From Microbacterium sp. BH-3-3-3 (GTDB lineage: Bacteria; Actinomycetota; Actinomycetes; Actinomycetales; Microbacteriaceae): a stretch of 64,000 bases of DNA. The DNA lies in the NCBI RefSeq assembly GCF_007679045.1, contig NZ_VEFS01000002.1, forward strand, positions 62,001 to 126,000. The letters are read 5' to 3'. Each line of letters opens with the position of its first letter. Position 1 is the stretch's first letter. The notes below the pieces were generated by a model. It had not been told where the DNA came from. It worked only from the letters and a program-made list of their open reading frames with translations, and did not search any database. Below are positions 26,106 to 35,035 of the stretch, piece after piece. The translations under genes and the position numbers were made by a program.

Positions 26106-26786
26106 GCCGCGCACCCAGGCGTAGGTGATCTCGGGGCGGCCCTGGCCGCCGTACCGGGGTTCGCGGCGCACGCGCCCGGCGTCGGCGAGGTGTTCGAGGT
26201 ACCGCCGGGCGGTGACCCGCGACATGCCTTCGCTCTCGCCGACCTCGGTCGACGACACCGCTCCGGCGGCGGTGCGCACGCGCGCGGCGACGGCCTGCAA
26301 CGTCTCGTCGCTGAGCCCCTTCGGCAAGGTGGGGGCGGCGACCGTGCGGAGCGACCCGAGCAGGGCATCGACCTCCGACTGCGTCGCATCGCCGGCGGCG
26401 CGATCCAGTCCCTCGACGTACGCGCGGTACGCCTCGAGGCGCTCGCGGAACGCGGCGAACGCGAACGGCTTGATGAGGTACTGCACGACCCCGATCGACA
26501 CCGCCGCCCGCACGGTGGCGGCGTCGCGCACCGCGGTCACCGCGATGATGTCGACGCCCGCACCCATCGCGCGCACGCGCCGGGCGACGTCGAGTCCGGT
26601 GCCGTCGGGCATGGTCATGTCGAGCAGCACGAGATCGATCGAGCGATCCGGGTCGGTGATCGCGGTGAGCGCCGCGCGGGCTCCGGCGGCCTGACCGACG
26701 ACCTCGAACCCCGGCACGCGGCCGACGTAGGCGCTGTGCAGCTCGAGGGCGAGGGCGTCGTCGTCGACGACGAGCACGCGGATCAC
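26103..26786 (-). CDS. CitB/DcuR-type response regulator
   Basis: A 227-residue response regulator. The receiver domain starts VIRVLVVDDDALALELH with the acidic pocket, the phosphorylated Asp56 is in DLVLLDMTMPDG, and the conserved Lys is in VQYLIKPF. The C-terminal half has a winged helix typical of CitB/DpiA regulators (SSTEVGESEGMSRVTARRYLEHLADAGRVRREPRY). GTG at 26786 overlaps the kinase stop (GTGA). Its partner is the kinase at 26783, and the likely target is the divergent dctA-citE pair. Its stop lies inside the repeat array edge. Confidence 0.92.
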   Translation of the reverse strand: MIRVLVVDDDALALELHSAYVGRVPGFEVVGQAAGARAALTAITDPDRSIDLVLLDMTMPDGTGLDVARRVRAMGAGVDIIAVTAVRDAATVRAAVSIGVVQYLIKPFAFAAFRERLEAYRAYVEGLDRAAGDATQSEVDALLGSLRTVAAPTLPKGLSDETLQAVAARVRTAAGAVSSTEVGESEGMSRVTARRYLEHLADAGRVRREPRYGGQGRPEITYAWVRG

Positions 26787-28387
26787 GGTGCCACCGCCTC
26801 GGCCACCGCGGGGAGGAAGACTCGCACCGTGGTGGGCTGAGCGGTCACCTGCAGAGTGCCTCCCCGGGCGGCGACGATGTCGCGGACGAGCGCGAGTCCC
26901 ACGCCGCGGCCACCGGGGGAGAGGGCGGTCTTCGTCGAGGCGCCGAAGGCGAAGGGGTCGGCGAGCGCCGGATCGAATCCCGCTCCGCTGTCGACGACCT
27001 CGACGATCACGTCGGCGCCGTTCTCGCGCAGCGTCGCACGCACCCATCGCGGCTCGGGGCCCGTCGCCGCGGCATCCAGTGCGTTGTCGACGAGGTTGCC
27101 GACGACCGTCACGGCCTCGGCGGCGACCAGCGGCAGCGTCGGGGTGGGCTCGGCCACATCGATGTCGAGGCGCACTCCGCGTTCGGCGGCTTCGTCGAGC
27201 TTGCCGAGCAGCAGGGCGACGACCACGGCGTCGTCGTCGTCCGAGACGAGGCGGTCTGCGAGGTCCTGACGCTCTCCGGTCGACGCGACGATCAATCGTC
27301 GGGCTTCGTCGACGCGGCCGAGTTCGAGCAGAGCGAGCAGGGCGTGCAGGCGGTTGCCGTGCTCGTGCGTCTGCGAGCGCAAGGTGTCGCTGAGCGTGCG
27401 CACGCCCTCGAGCTCGCCCAGCAGGGCCTGCAGTTCCGATCGATCGCGCAGGGTCATCACGCGCCCGCGCTCGGGAGCGCGTCGGCCGCTGAGGTCCCGC
27501 GCTTCCTCCTGGTTGACCAGCAGCACGCGGTCGCCGTTCACGACGGTCTCTTCGACCATGCGGCGCCCGGTCGCGATGGCATCGGCGAGCCCGGCGTCCA
27601 TCTCGACCTCGCGGGGGTCGAGAGACACCTGCCCGCTCGTGGCCGGGGGCAGCCCCAACAGGTCGGCCGCCTCGTCGTTGTACAGCACGATGCGTCCGGC
27701 ACGGTCGGTCACGACGAGCCCCTCGCGCAGCGAGTGCAGTACGGTCTCGTAGCTCTCGACGAGCCGCGACAGCTCGCCCGGCGTGTACGACCCGGTCACG
27801 CGACGGGCGCTGCGGCGCACGTACAGCGCCCCGAGCACGCCCATGCCGACGATGGCGGCGGATGCCAGGACGATGAGCGGTGCGCGCGCCGCGATGTCCT
27901 GCTGCACGGCGCCGAGGGTGACGCCCACCGAGACCAGCGCGATGATGTCGCCGTTCTCGCCGCCGTCGACGCGGATGGGGGCGATCGTGCGGACCGAGGG
28001 ACCGAGGGTGCCTTCGTACACCTCGGTGAACGTGTTCCCGGCGAGGGCTTCTTCGCGCGAGCCCAGGTACGGCTCACCGATCTCCGACCGGTTGCGATGG
28101 GTGATGCGGGTGCCGTCGGGCGTCATGATCGTGACGAACGACAGGTCGGCCTCGGCAAGGATCTGCTCGACCATCGGCTGCAGGGTGTCGGAGTCGCGGG
28201 CGGCCGCGAGCACCGCGACATCGGGCTCGTGCGCGAGCGTCTCGGCGACCGACCGCGTCACCTTCTCGGCCTCGCGCTGACCGGAGTCGCTGAGCTGCAG
28301 CGACAGCAGCGCCGCGAGCACGCCGGCGACGAGAACGACGACGCCGAGCGACACCAATGCCAGGCGTCCTCCCACGCTCAGTCGCAT
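26783..28387 (-). CDS. CitA/DcuS-type sensor histidine kinase
   Basis: A 534-residue membrane sensor: TM1 at about residues 8-30, an extracytoplasmic Cache/PDC-like domain (LSFVTIMTPDGTRITHRNRSEIG), TM2 near 170-190, a PAS domain (LREGLVVTDRAGRIVLYNDEAADLLG), a dimerisation helix with His341 in QTHEHGNRLHAL, and an ATPase domain with VGNLVDNALDAA, DSGAGFDP and GGRGVGLALV. This layout is that of citrate or C4-dicarboxylate sensors. ATG at 28387 follows GAGGAAGGG. It is divergent from dctA, its likely target. Confidence 0.93.
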   Translation of the reverse strand: MRLSVGGRLALVSLGVVVLVAGVLAALLSLQLSDSGQREAEKVTRSVAETLAHEPDVAVLAAARDSDTLQPMVEQILAEADLSFVTIMTPDGTRITHRNRSEIGEPYLGSREEALAGNTFTEVYEGTLGPSVRTIAPIRVDGGENGDIIALVSVGVTLGAVQQDIAARAPLIVLASAAIVGMGVLGALYVRRSARRVTGSYTPGELSRLVESYETVLHSLREGLVVTDRAGRIVLYNDEAADLLGLPPATSGQVSLDPREVEMDAGLADAIATGRRMVEETVVNGDRVLLVNQEEARDLSGRRAPERGRVMTLRDRSELQALLGELEGVRTLSDTLRSQTHEHGNRLHALLALLELGRVDEARRLIVASTGERQDLADRLVSDDDDAVVVALLLGKLDEAAERGVRLDIDVAEPTPTLPLVAAEAVTVVGNLVDNALDAAATGPEPRWVRATLRENGADVIVEVVDSGAGFDPALADPFAFGASTKTALSPGGRGVGLALVRDIVAARGGTLQVTAQPTTVRVFLPAVAEAVAP

Positions 28388-28421
28388 GTCACCGCCCTTC
28401 CTCGCGCTGTCGTGAACAATA

Positions 28422-28458
28422 CGACCACAAATCGTGGATGCGTCCGCGCTCGACCACA
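28422..28458. promoter_or_regulatory. Possible regulator-binding repeats before dctA
   Basis: CGACCACA occurs twice as a direct repeat (28422-28429 and 28451-28458), 29 bp apart. The first copy also forms a short dyad CCAC-AAATC-GTGG (28425-28437). They sit in the 137-bp divergent region between kinase and dctA, where the CitB-like regulator would be expected to bind. Confidence 0.35.
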
Positions 28459-28524
28459 GTCAAGTCATTCGCCGACGGCTTCGTCGGGAAAAACAATGAC
28501 GTTAGGAAGAGGGGATAGGCGCTG

Positions 28525-29994
28525 ATGGCTCTCTCACTCCGCACCACCCGGGATGGTCGCCCCCGTAAGAAGATCGACCGCAACCACTGGCTCTACATCG
28601 CCGTGATCGTCGCCGTCGTGGCCGGCATCATCGTCGGTCTCATGGCCCCGGCCTTCGCCACGGCACTCGAGCCGGTCGGCAAGGGCTTCGTCTCGCTGAT
28701 CAAGATGATGATCGCCCCGGTGATCTTCTGCACGATCGTCGTGGGCATCGGTTCGATCGCCAAGGCCTCCACGGTCGGCAAGATCGGCGGCCTGGCGATG
28801 GTCTACTTCCTGGTGATGTCGTCGTTCGCACTGATCATCGGCCTGGTCGTCGGCAACATCATCCACCCCGGTGAGGGTCTCAACATCTCGGGAGCGACGT
28901 ACGAAGCCCCGGCCGAGGCCACCACCACGCAGGACTTCATTCTGGGCATCATTCCCACGACGTTCTTCTCGGCATTCACCGGCGGCAGCATCCTCCAGGT
29001 GCTGTTCATCGCCCTCCTCGTCGGCTTCGCCCTGCAGGGCATGGGCGAGCGCGGAGCGCGCATGGTCGAGGGCATCCGCAACTTTCAGGTGCTCGTCTTC
29101 CGCATCCTCGGCATGATCCTGTGGCTCGCTCCGATCGGCGCCTTCGGTGCGATCGCCGCGGTCGTCGGCAAGACCGGCTTCCAGGCCGTGATCAGCCTCG
29201 GCATCCTGATGGGCGCGTTCTACCTGACGTGCTTCCTGTTCATCACGCTCGTGCTCGGTGTGCTGCTGTACGTCGTGACCCGCGTGAACATCTTCACGCT
29301 CATGAAGTACCTGGGCCGCGAGTACCTGCTGATCGTCGGCACCTCGTCGTCGGAGGCTGCTCTGCCCCGCCTCATCGCCAAGATGGAGCACCTCGGCGTC
29401 TCGAAGCCGGTGGTCGGCATCACCGTCCCGACCGGGTACTCGTTCAACCTCGACGGCACCGCGATCTACCTGACGATGGCCTCGCTGTTCATCGCCACCG
29501 CGATGGGCTCGCCCATGTCGCTCGGCGAGCAGATCGGGCTCATGATCTTCATGATCATCGCCTCGAAGGGCGCCGCCGGTGTCACCGGAGCCGGTCTCGC
29601 CACCCTCGCCGGTGGACTGTCGGCCTACCGCCCCGACCTGGTGGACGGCGTCGGTGTCATCGTCGGCATCGACCGCTTCATGTCGGAGGCCCGCGCCGTC
29701 ACCAACTTCACCGGCAACGCGGTGGCCACGATGCTCATCGGCGTCTGGACCAAGGAGTACGACGGCCAGCGCGTCCGCGAAGTGCTCGCCGGCAACCTCC
29801 CGTTCGACGAGACGATGCTCACCGGCGACGGTCACGGCGGCTCGCACGGTGCGGCCGTGAACGAGGCGGCGGATGCCAAGCAGGACGCCTCCGTGGCGGT
29901 CGGCGCCGGCCCCGTCGGTGCCGTCGACACCTCGACGCTCAACGCCTTCCGCGTCCAGGCGGAGGCGGAGGAGTCGGCTCGGAGCCGCTCGTGA
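28525..29994 (+). CDS. dctA: C4-dicarboxylate:cation symporter
   Basis: A 489-residue membrane transporter of the DAACS family importing succinate, fumarate or malate with sodium or protons. It shows the first helices (WLYIAVIVAVVAGIIVGL), the serine-rich re-entrant loop VGTSSSEAALPRL, and the substrate/cation motifs GYSFNLDGTAIY and GIDRFMSEARAVTNFTGNAVAT. GAAGAGGGG precedes ATG 28525. It carries a longer polar C-terminal tail than E. coli DctA. The citE-like gene overlaps its stop by 4 bp, and the CitA/CitB-like system is divergent. Confidence 0.94.
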   Translation: MALSLRTTRDGRPRKKIDRNHWLYIAVIVAVVAGIIVGLMAPAFATALEPVGKGFVSLIKMMIAPVIFCTIVVGIGSIAKASTVGKIGGLAMVYFLVMSSFALIIGLVVGNIIHPGEGLNISGATYEAPAEATTTQDFILGIIPTTFFSAFTGGSILQVLFIALLVGFALQGMGERGARMVEGIRNFQVLVFRILGMILWLAPIGAFGAIAAVVGKTGFQAVISLGILMGAFYLTCFLFITLVLGVLLYVVTRVNIFTLMKYLGREYLLIVGTSSSEAALPRLIAKMEHLGVSKPVVGITVPTGYSFNLDGTAIYLTMASLFIATAMGSPMSLGEQIGLMIFMIIASKGAAGVTGAGLATLAGGLSAYRPDLVDGVGVIVGIDRFMSEARAVTNFTGNAVATMLIGVWTKEYDGQRVREVLAGNLPFDETMLTGDGHGGSHGAAVNEAADAKQDASVAVGAGPVGAVDTSTLNAFRVQAEAEESARSRS

Positions 29995-30821
29995 GCCTTG
30001 CGCACACCCCGGCGGGGGCGGCTTCGGCCGCCCCCGCCCCCGCGCGCGCGGACCTCGCCCGCACCTGGATGCTTCGCTCGCCCCTCGCGGGCGGCCTTGA
30101 CACCGCGGCCGATGTTCTCGTGCTCGATCTCGAAGACGGCCTTCCCTCCGGACGCAAGGACGAGGGTCGCGATCGTGCGCGCCGCGCGGCCGCCGAGGTT
30201 CCCGTCTGGCTGCGCATCAGCGCCGCCGGCACCCGAGACGGGCAGGCTGATCTCGCTCTCGGACGCGAGCTCGACGACCGTCTCGCCGGGGTCGTCCTGG
30301 CGATGTGCGCCGGCCCCGCCGACGTCGGTCACGTCGCGGCCTCGCTTCCGGCGGGCACGCCGATCGTCGCGATGGTCGAGTCCGCCGCGGCTCTTCTGGC
30401 CGCCCCCGCGATCGCCGCGCACCCCGCGACCCGACGTCTCGCTTTCGGCACCGGTGATTTCCGTCGCGACACCGGCATGGCGGCGGACCGCATCGCGCTG
30501 TCGTGGCCGCGCGCCCAGCTCGTGGTCGCTTCCGCCGCGGCGGGCATCGCCGGCCCGATCGACGGCCCCTGCGGTCCGATCGACCAGGCGCTCGACGCGG
30601 CTCGGCACGCGGTCGCGATGGGTTTCACGGGCACCTTGGCGCTCCAGGATGCCGCCGTGTCCGGCGCCCATGCCGGCTTCACGCCCGCGCCCGACGAGGT
30701 GGAGCGCGCCCGCGCCCTGCTGACGGCGACTCCCGACGGTCCGGTCGACGGCTCGTACGCCCCGACGCTCGCGCGGGCCCGCGCCCTCATCGCGCGCGCC
30801 GAGGCCCTCGCCGCCCTCTGA
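29991..30821 (+). CDS. CitE-like CoA-ester lyase (HpcH/HpaI family)
   Basis: A 276-residue aldolase-type barrel protein. TAADVLVLDLEDGLPSGRK near residues 38-56, MVESAAALLAAPAI near 125, and GTGDFRRDTGM with a metal-binding Asp are the motifs of citrate lyase beta subunits and malyl- or citramalyl-CoA lyases. It has no citD/citF partners, so a standalone (methyl)malyl- or citramalyl-CoA lyase is likelier than citrate lyase. GTG at 29991 overlaps the dctA stop (GTGA). The in-frame sequence back to 29121 is inside dctA and not real. Confidence 0.8.
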   Translation: MSLAHTPAGAASAAPAPARADLARTWMLRSPLAGGLDTAADVLVLDLEDGLPSGRKDEGRDRARRAAAEVPVWLRISAAGTRDGQADLALGRELDDRLAGVVLAMCAGPADVGHVAASLPAGTPIVAMVESAAALLAAPAIAAHPATRRLAFGTGDFRRDTGMAADRIALSWPRAQLVVASAAAGIAGPIDGPCGPIDQALDAARHAVAMGFTGTLALQDAAVSGAHAGFTPAPDEVERARALLTATPDGPVDGSYAPTLARARALIARAEALAAL

Positions 30822-30840
30822 CCGAGCGATCACCCCGCGC

Positions 30841-31053
30841 AAGGTCCCTGAGCCCGTCGAAGGGACCGCCTGACCGCGAGGTCCCTGAGCCTGTCGAAGG
30901 GACCGCCCAGCGCAAGGTCCCTCAGCCTGTCGAAGGGACCGCCTGAGCGCGAGGTCCCTGAGCCTGTCGAAGGGACCGCCCAGCGCAAGGTCCCTCAGCC
31001 TGTCGAAGGGACCGCTCCAAACCGGCGGCTTCGACCAGCTCAGCCACCTCGCG
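30841..31053. repeat. Hairpin-repeat cluster, second array
   Basis: Five copies of GGTCCCT-N11-AGGGACC (arms 7 bp) occur in succession, spaced by short CGCC/GAGCGC linkers. A final TTCGACCAGCTCAGCCACC half-unit ends the cluster. It lies between the convergent citE-like and DUF1992 genes and is the same family as the array at 25471-26105. Confidence 0.88.
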
Positions 31054-31063
31054 AAGGACGCCC

Positions 31064-31618
31064 CTACCGCCTCCGGAACCACCTCCGACGCGGAGCCGGC
31101 GCCTCCACCGCGGCCGCGGCCTCGCGGGCGCGGCGTCTCTCGCCCCACGCCGCGAGCTCGGCCTCGACGTCGACGGTCGGGGTGACCACGGGCGGCCCGC
31201 CCTGCAGCTGACGCCGCGCCTCGATGACGCGGCGGTTGAAGTCCTCGAGGGCTTCCCGCACGTCGGGCTCGCGCGCGATGGCATCCATCCGCTCCGCCCG
31301 TTCGGCGTACTCGACCCGCAGCGTCAGGGCCGGGGGACCGAGACCCGAGAGCTGCTCGGTCTCGATCTTGCGCCGGATCCACCAGTTCGGGTCGTGCGAC
31401 GCCCCCAGGTCGGGCAGGGGCTTGCCCGCCCCGGGCAGATCGTCGAACTCGCCGCGACGGATCGCCTGCTGGATCGAGGTCTCGACGAAGGCGGCACGCT
31501 CCGCAGCCGTCGAGCCGCGGGCCGGTGCCTCGGGCTCCGCTTCGGGTTCGAGCCCCGCCTCGCGCAGACGGCGGTCGAGTCGGTAGCGTTCGGCCTCCTG
31601 CCGGGGGTCTTCGCTCAC
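31064..31618 (-). CDS. DUF1992 protein (DnaJC28-like domain)
   Basis: A 184-residue, highly charged cytoplasmic protein. The core AIRRGEFDDLPGAGKPLPDLG followed by DPNWWIRRKIE is the diagnostic DUF1992 stretch, also found in eukaryotic DNAJC28. No J domain is present. The C-terminus is Arg-rich. Function unknown. GTG at 31618 overlaps the stop of the upstream DUF2236 gene (GTGA), so the two are cotranslated. Its 3' end faces the hairpin array. Confidence 0.85.
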   Translation of the reverse strand: MSEDPRQEAERYRLDRRLREAGLEPEAEPEAPARGSTAAERAAFVETSIQQAIRRGEFDDLPGAGKPLPDLGASHDPNWWIRRKIETEQLSGLGPPALTLRVEYAERAERMDAIAREPDVREALEDFNRRVIEARRQLQGGPPVVTPTVDVEAELAAWGERRRAREAAAAVEAPAPRRRWFRRR

Positions 31619-32547
31619 GCCGCCTCCCGCTGTTCGCGCTCCAACCGGCGCAGGCGTTCACGTGCCATGTCTTGGGCGCGGGGCCCCGAGCCGAGCGCGC
31701 GCTCGGTGATCCGCAGCACGAGGCGGGTGAGGGTCAGCACGGGCAGGGGCCAGCGTCGCACGCCGAGCATCTTGCGGTAGCGGCGGGGGATCGTCGCGAC
31801 GGCCGCGGCGAACAGCACGCGGTACGACAGACCCATGAGGCCGGGGAACGGCGGCTTGCGCAGGAAGCGCACGACGTCGGCCACGCGCTCGTCACCGCGC
31901 AGCTCGCGGCGGTCGGCGAAGCCGTCGATCTCGGCGCGCAGGGCGTCGCGCGTGAGGGGCGGATCGACCACCCGCATCAGGCGCCCCGCCGTCGCCCAGT
32001 CGGCGACGTAGGCGTCGGGTCCGCCGGGAATCGGTTTGCGTGAGACCTCGTGTCCGGCGAGGAACGCGTCGGTGAAGGCCAGGTGCACCCACCTCACGAG
32101 GTCGGCCGCCTCCGCCGTGTAGCCGCGCTCAGTGCCGTCACCCGCCCGGTATTCGCCCTTCACCCGTTGGTGGAATCGACCGACGCGTCGGGTCTCGGCA
32201 TCCGCCTGCGTCGTACTCCCGTAGGTGAGGGTGATGACCCAGCGCACCGTACCGGTGAGGCGACCGATGGGGTCTTCGCGATAGCGCGACCAGTCGTGCA
32301 CCCCCGCGAGCGCTCCCGGGTGCAGTGCTTGCAGGAGCAGAGCCCGGATGCCGGCGACGAGAGTCCCCATGCCGGCGTGCACGGTCCACGCGGGGCCGTT
32401 CTCGGCGAAGTAGCCGGTGTCGTCCCCGTCGGCGATGGCGCGGACGTACGGTGCCATCCCGGTCGGGTCGCCCGCCAGAGCGACGAGGATCTTGCCCCGC
32501 AGCGACTGGATCCAGCCGGGAGCGGAGGGGTAGGTCGCGTCGGTCAC
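31615..32547 (-). CDS. DUF2236 / MpaB-like oxygenase
   Basis: A 310-residue protein of the oxygenase-MpaB family (latex-clearing protein and ER-bound MpaB relatives). Typical helices carry GMGTLVAGIRALLLQALHPGALAGVHDWSRYREDPIGRL, RRVGRFHQRVKG with putative haem or metal His, and WVHLAFTDAFLAGHE. Enzymes of the family oxidise hydrophobic substrates, and the substrate here is unknown. The start is GTG at 32547. GGAGAG abuts it closely, so initiation may be unusual. It is coupled to the DUF1992 gene. Confidence 0.82.
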   Translation of the reverse strand: MTDATYPSAPGWIQSLRGKILVALAGDPTGMAPYVRAIADGDDTGYFAENGPAWTVHAGMGTLVAGIRALLLQALHPGALAGVHDWSRYREDPIGRLTGTVRWVITLTYGSTTQADAETRRVGRFHQRVKGEYRAGDGTERGYTAEAADLVRWVHLAFTDAFLAGHEVSRKPIPGGPDAYVADWATAGRLMRVVDPPLTRDALRAEIDGFADRRELRGDERVADVVRFLRKPPFPGLMGLSYRVLFAAAVATIPRRYRKMLGVRRWPLPVLTLTRLVLRITERALGSGPRAQDMARERLRRLEREQREAA

Positions 32548-32599
32548 CTCTCCAGCGTGCCACCGTCTGAGCGGGCGGGCGCGGGATCGACCGAGGTCG

Positions 32600-33130
32600 T
32601 CAGTGACCTTCGTGCGAGATCACAGGAACGGTGCCGTCGTCGCGCATGAGCACGGCGTCCTGAGTGGCTCCGAGAGCCGGGGTGACGATGACCGAGAGCA
32701 CGGCGGCCGCGACGAGCAGCCCGACGACGCTCATCGGCTTCGCCGCACGGTCTGCGGGTGCTCCATCGCGCAGACGGCGCAGGTGCACGGCGACCGTGGC
32801 GCCCACGACGACGAGCAGCACGCACGCGGCGGCGACGCCGAGGATGCTCGTGTGCGCGGGCGTGAGGAACATCAGTGCCGACACCACGAGCAGCGAGGCG
32901 ATCGCGCCGCCCAGAGCGAGGCGCGGAAACACGAGACGGCCGGTGGAGAGGACCGCGCCGCCCCAGGCGAGAGCGGCGAGTCCCAAGACGACCGCCCCGA
33001 TCCCGAGGCCGTCGGCGACGGCCCCGGAATCGGAACGGACGATCGCACCCGCGCCGAGGGCGGCGGTGATGAGGCCGGCCCCCCACGCGGATACGGAGGG
33101 CCACGACCGCACGAAGGTCGCGGCGGTCAT
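32600..33130 (-). CDS. Small multi-pass membrane protein
   Basis: A 176-residue protein with about five hydrophobic helices (SAWGAGLITAALGAGAIV, GIGAVVLGLAALAWGGAVL, LGGAIASLLVVSALMFL, ILGVAAACVLLVVVGATVAV, VVGLLVAAAVLSVIVTPAL) and a His-ended polar tail. ATG at 33130 starts two bases after the DUF4383 stop, so it is the second gene of that pair. I do not recognise the family. The very long frame running back to 34510 is the shadow of plus-strand genes. Confidence 0.75.
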   Translation of the reverse strand: MTAATFVRSWPSVSAWGAGLITAALGAGAIVRSDSGAVADGLGIGAVVLGLAALAWGGAVLSTGRLVFPRLALGGAIASLLVVSALMFLTPAHTSILGVAAACVLLVVVGATVAVHLRRLRDGAPADRAAKPMSVVGLLVAAAVLSVIVTPALGATQDAVLMRDDGTVPVISHEGH

Positions 33131-33132
33131 GA

Positions 33133-33543
33133 TCAGACCGCAGCCGTGCGCGGGACGTTGCGCTCGGTGCCGAGTCCGACACCCAGCAGCACGACGGCAC
33201 TGGCGAGGTGGAGGAAGTGGTCGGGCACGTTCAGCGCAAGGATGTTCGCCGCGGTACCGGTCAGGAAGAACCCGACGATACCGAGCAGCAGGTACACGGC
33301 GCCGACGGTGGTGTTGACGCCCTTCGCGGCACGTGCGTTGGCCAGGCCCGCGATCAGCAGGGCCGCACCGATGAGCAGGTGGGCGATGTTGTGCAGCGGG
33401 TTGACCTCGAAGATGCCGAGCAGCAGACCGCCCTGCGTCGCGATGAAACCGACGCCGCCGGTGACGGCGAAGCCGAGAAGACCGACCAGCAGGTAAACGG
33501 CACCGAAGACGGTCGCGACGATGCGGTTGGGTGACGAGCTCAT
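33133..33543 (-). CDS. DUF4383 membrane protein
   Basis: A 136-residue integral membrane protein with four helices. The motif NPLHNIAHLLIGAALLIAG, the repeated GAVYLLVGLLGF/GAVYLLLGIVGF, and DHFLHLASAVVLLGVGL define DUF4383. Function unknown. ATG at 33543 follows a strong GGGAGG. The 48 nt upstream to 33591 lack similarity and are excluded. It is the first gene of a two-gene operon with the membrane protein at 32600. Confidence 0.88.
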   Translation of the reverse strand: MSSSPNRIVATVFGAVYLLVGLLGFAVTGGVGFIATQGGLLLGIFEVNPLHNIAHLLIGAALLIAGLANARAAKGVNTTVGAVYLLLGIVGFFLTGTAANILALNVPDHFLHLASAVVLLGVGLGTERNVPRTAAV

Positions 33544-33793
33544 GATGAACCTCCCAGAGTGTTGGCAGCGACCGTCCGGTCGCTTCACCACATCTTCGGA
33601 GGAACACTTCGAATCGGATTGCCCTTTGCTTTCGCAGCACGCAATGCACTATGCCCGGAAACGACAGAAGGCCCCCGAGTACTCTCCGAGGCCCTCCGCA
33701 ACAGATCCGACGATAGGCAGGGGTACCAGTCCGCCCGAGGGGATTGCATTTCGCGGGGTGTTCACGTAGCGAGCGATCTGGGACACTCATCGC

Positions 33794-34222
33794 ATGCGGT
33801 TCGAGACCACACTGCTTCAGATGGGCAACAACACCGGCATCGAGGTGCCGCCCGAGGTGCTGGAGGCTCTGGGCGGGGGCAAGCGCCCTGCCGTGACCGT
33901 CGATGTGAACGGCTACACCTACACCAGCACTGTGGGGGCGATGGGCGGGCGCTCGCTCATCCCGTTCTCCGCCGACAAGCGCAAGGCGACCGGTCTGGCG
34001 GGTGGCGATGCGATCACGGTGGAGCTCGCGCTCGACACGGCGCCGCGCACCGTCGAGGTTCCCGACGATCTGGCCACCGCGCTCGCCGAGGTGGGGAGAC
34101 GTGACGCGTTCGACGCGCTCTCGCCCAGCGCGCGCAAGGCGCACGTGACGAACGTGGAGTCCGCGAAGGCCGCCGACACCCGCTCGCGTCGCGTCGAGAC
34201 GATCGTGTCGAAACTCGCCTGA
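33794..34222 (+). CDS. DUF1905/YdeI-like protein
   Basis: A 142-residue protein. The N-terminal beta domain RFETTLLQMGNNTGIEVPPEVLEALGGGKRPAVTVDVNGYTY is DUF1905. The C-terminal helix pair DDLATALAEVGRRDAFDALSPSARKAHVTNVESAK matches the YdeI/OmpD-associated (bacteriocin-protection) region. Biochemical role unclear. It starts at ATG 33794. The 250 bp upstream hold no convincing gene, only an AT-richer patch. Confidence 0.87.
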   Translation: MRFETTLLQMGNNTGIEVPPEVLEALGGGKRPAVTVDVNGYTYTSTVGAMGGRSLIPFSADKRKATGLAGGDAITVELALDTAPRTVEVPDDLATALAEVGRRDAFDALSPSARKAHVTNVESAKAADTRSRRVETIVSKLA

Positions 34223-34265
34223 GCGATCCGCGCGCCCCGGGCGATAGCCTGGAGCGGGAGGTCCC

Positions 34266-34907
34266 GTGGGGCGTACGAAAGAGGCCATCGCCGAGGGGCT
34301 GTCGATTGCGACGGCCGCGGCGCGTCTGACCGTGCGCAATCGGATCCTGGTCGAGACGATCGCCCGCGGGGGGCAGTTCGACGGCGAGGTCTTCGCCGAC
34401 TTCGCCCGCGAGACGCTCGCCGCCCTCGCCGATGAGCAGGACCAGGCGGCCGAGCGCGTCACCCACCAGCGCAAGCGTGCGTGGGGACGGTTCTCCGACT
34501 CGTCGGGCACCCATGACTACCGCGATCGCGACACCCGCAACCTCCGCCGCCGGGCGAAGCAGTCCCGTGGCGTCGCGAAAGAGCTGCGTGCTCTCGCCGC
34601 CGACCCCGAGCGCCTCGCCAAGCTCGTCGCCGACGCCCGGATCGCGGCGTGGGGCGATGTCGAGGCGAACCTCAGCAAGCGGCTCGACGTCGAGGGCATG
34701 ACCGCCGACGCCGATCCGGAGTACGCCCAGATGCGCAAGGCCCGTATGGACGCCCTGCGCATGGTCGACCTCGCCCGCCTCGCCTCCCAGGCCAAGCGCC
34801 GCGCGAAAGAGAAGGCCGCGGCCGATGAGGCCGAGCCCGCCGACGAGGTCGCACCGACGACCGGTGGCGGCAAGGGCGGCAAGAAGAAGAAGTCCGCGGC
34901 GCGCTGA
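34266..34907 (+). CDS. Conserved charged protein of unknown function
   Basis: A 213-residue protein rich in Arg, Glu and Ala, mostly helical, with a Gly/Lys-rich C-terminal tail (GGGKGGKKKK). KRAWGRFSDSSGTHDYRDRDTRNLRRRA is a distinctive central segment. There is no membrane segment. The tail and charge suggest nucleic-acid contact, but that is only inference. GTG at 34266 has GGGAGG seven bases upstream and a TAGCCT -10-like hexamer before it. Confidence 0.75.
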   Translation: MGRTKEAIAEGLSIATAAARLTVRNRILVETIARGGQFDGEVFADFARETLAALADEQDQAAERVTHQRKRAWGRFSDSSGTHDYRDRDTRNLRRRAKQSRGVAKELRALAADPERLAKLVADARIAAWGDVEANLSKRLDVEGMTADADPEYAQMRKARMDALRMVDLARLASQAKRRAKEKAAADEAEPADEVAPTTGGGKGGKKKKSAAR

Positions 34908-35035
34908 GGGGTCCTCTCGCGTGAACTGACACGGGTGCCTTCGATCATGCGGCCGAGTCTCACCCGCGTGCGGCGCGGTGCGCGGGCGCCCGTGCGAGCC
35001 CCGAGTAGCGTCGGCGCCGACGGAAGGTGGATGCC

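Noticed and set aside
25472..26840. Open frames running through the repeat array, seeming to encode a repetitive protein
   Set aside because: Several frames are open only because the repeat unit lacks stops. They have no ribosome site, the peptides are low complexity, and one frame runs antisense through the response regulator.
33649..33765. Minus-strand 38-residue ORF in the gap before the DUF1905 gene
   Set aside because: Codon use is not biased like real genes, there is no ribosome site, and the peptide is Pro/Gly-rich without recognisable features.
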